Source: Candidatus Kuenenbacteria bacterium GW2011_GWA2_42_15 (lineage in GTDB: Bacteria; Patescibacteriota; Patescibacteriia; UBA2196; GWA2-42-15). Taken from it: a stretch of 5,413 nucleotides of DNA. Made by a program: the position numbers and the translations under genes. The notes beneath the pieces are model-generated. The model was not told where the DNA came from, did not search any database, and saw nothing but the letters and a program-made list of their open reading frames with translations. Below, one piece after another: positions 4,446 to 5,413 of this stretch. Each line of letters opens with the position of its first letter. Positions within the stretch are counted from its first letter, which is position 1. The DNA lies in assembly GCA_000998185.1 (NCBI GenBank), contig LCCW01000050.1, positions 1-5,413 of the forward strand, in the 5' to 3' direction.

Positions 4446-5413
4446 TTATTGCCGTCTTTTGATATTCTCCAAATAACTAACTACCGCGGTGGTGGCCATT
4501 TTGCCAAGCGAACAAATGGCGGTGTTTTGCATGGTATGGATAATATCCCAAAAAAGTTCGCTGCCGAGCTGATTGTTTTTATACATTTCCCGCAGACGGT
4601 AAGTGCCTTCGCGGCAAGGCACGCATTTGCCGCAGGCTTCGCGAGCGAAAAATCCCAGCCAATAGTCAAAAAGTTCCCGCTCATCTTTGTCCAAGCGGTG
4701 GATAATCAGGCCGGCGTAATGTTGAATGGGAATGGCCAGCTGATTCTCGCGCAAACACGAACCCGAGGCCTGCCCGCCAAGCTGAATAAAAAACGGGAAT
4801 CTGGGATAATGACCGCTTTTCAAAAGAGCCTCTTTAACCGTGATTGTTTCGGGAAAAAGATAAATACTTCTGGGGAAACCGTCGCCGGTCAGACAAAAAA
4901 ATCTCTGGCCGTCGTATTTGTCCTCATTGATCAAAGAGACGGCATAGAATGTTTCGCAATTATTGACCAGCGTGGGACAGCCTTCAAAACCAACGCTAGT
5001 CAGATAGGGCGGCCGCAAGCGCGCTTCTTCGCGCCGCCCTTCCATCAGGTTCAACATAGTTGATTCTTCGCCGCCAACATAGTCGGCCGTTGGTTTAGCA
5101 AAAAGCTCAATCTGCTCATCACCGATGAAAAGCTGTAATTTTTTTCTAAACTTGTGGTAATAGGCGGGATTGAGATAAATAAAACCCTGCCTGGCGCCAA
5201 TGGTTTTCATGGCAAGTAAAACACCGTCAATCACGCGCTCGGGATAACGGTCTAAAATAAATTCATCTTTAAAAATGCCCGGCTCTGATTCGGAACAGTT
5301 GCCAACGACATATTTAATCTTGCCTGGCGCGTTTAAAACCGCCTGCCATTTTTTATAAACTGGAAAGGTGCCGCACCCGCGGCCGAGCAGCCCGGCTCGT
5401 TCTATTTTTTTGA
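4446..5413 (-). CDS. nuoF: NuoF-like flavin/NADH-binding subunit of the hydrogenase, C-terminal part
   Basis: The frame is open from the right edge, so the N-terminus lies outside; 322 codons are visible and the GTG at 5234 is internal. Family features in visible-fragment numbering: a glycine-rich loop LLGRGCGTFP (8-17) in place of the usual LRGRGGAGFP; NCSESEPGIFKD (38-49) for the FMN site; GGEEST (113-118); PTLVNNCETF (146-155); an SLBB region (about 165-200); and the N3-type [4Fe-4S] ligands Cys260, 263, 266 in ACGKCVPCREGT plus Cys300 in AICSLG. In complex I and HndC/HydB proteins this subunit oxidises or reduces NAD(P)H through FMN. It ends soon after the cluster, with no C-terminal 2[4Fe-4S] ferredoxin domain like that of Thermotoga HydB. 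Probable partner of the [FeFe] hydrogenase downstream. Confidence 0.93.
   Translation of the reverse strand, partial: KKIERAGLLGRGCGTFPVYKKWQAVLNAPGKIKYVVGNCSESEPGIFKDEFILDRYPERVIDGVLLAMKTIGARQGFIYLNPAYYHKFRKKLQLFIGDEQIELFAKPTADYVGGEESTMLNLMEGRREEARLRPPYLTSVGFEGCPTLVNNCETFYAVSLINEDKYDGQRFFCLTGDGFPRSIYLFPETITVKEALLKSGHYPRFPFFIQLGGQASGSCLRENQLAIPIQHYAGLIIHRLDKDERELFDYWLGFFAREACGKCVPCREGTYRLREMYKNNQLGSELFWDIIHTMQNTAICSLGKMATTAVVSYLENIKRRQ

Noticed and set aside
4449..5063. Plus-strand 204-residue frame and minus-strand 67-residue frame over the NuoF-like gene
   Set aside because: Both are shadows of the NuoF-like coding frame, which has all expected cluster motifs.
5232..5234. GTG as the start of the NuoF-like gene
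   Set aside because: The same frame continues upstream to the window edge with conserved FMN-site sequence, so this codon is an internal valine.

Overview
The window reads as a compact, AT-leaning bacterial genome fragment in which every supportable protein gene lies on the minus strand. I infer, without proof, a candidate-phyla-radiation (Patescibacteria-like) or similar small anaerobe. The reasons are weak Shine-Dalgarno signals, two TGC-TATATT extended -10 promoters, an [FeFe] hydrogenase with a NuoF-like partner, several tiny nucleotidyltransferase/HEPN genes, a four-helix-bundle gene, and a left-edge protein with a membrane anchor and Pro/Asn/Thr linker.

Reading along the minus strand from the right edge, positions 5413-4446 hold the C-terminal part of a NuoF-like flavin/NADH-binding subunit whose N-terminus lies outside the window. 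Next, at 4402-4076, is a short four-helix-bundle (23S rRNA IVS/S23-type) gene. It appears to have been inserted between the two redox genes: related repeats in opposite orientation flank it, and an in-frame TAA removes its usual C-terminal helix. Positions 3940-2021 encode a complete, multi-cluster [FeFe] hydrogenase catalytic subunit with all F- and H-cluster ligands and two extra segments relative to clostridial CpI. The NuoF-like protein and the hydrogenase probably form an NAD(P)-linked soluble hydrogenase that reoxidises reduced carriers during fermentation.

Positions 2020-1640 are non-coding. They contain a GC-rich, repeat-dense block with nested inverted copies of a TGGTTCAA core, then a clear sigma70-type promoter. 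This promoter probably drives a nucleotidyltransferase-HEPN pair (1639-1274 and 1305-880, overlapping by 32 bases), which looks like a toxin-antitoxin-type module. An 18-base near-perfect direct repeat lies on both sides of that pair. A weak intrinsic terminator (747-776) follows, and then a second promoter drives an orphan MNT-type nucleotidyltransferase (670-371). At the left edge (221-1) begins an anchored, probably extracellular protein that runs off the window.

The observations most worth a second look are the repeat-flanked four-helix-bundle insertion with its truncated reading frame, the nested inverted-repeat block downstream of the hydrogenase, the Cys/His-bearing extra segment in the hydrogenase, and the divergent flavin-site loop of the NuoF-like subunit.
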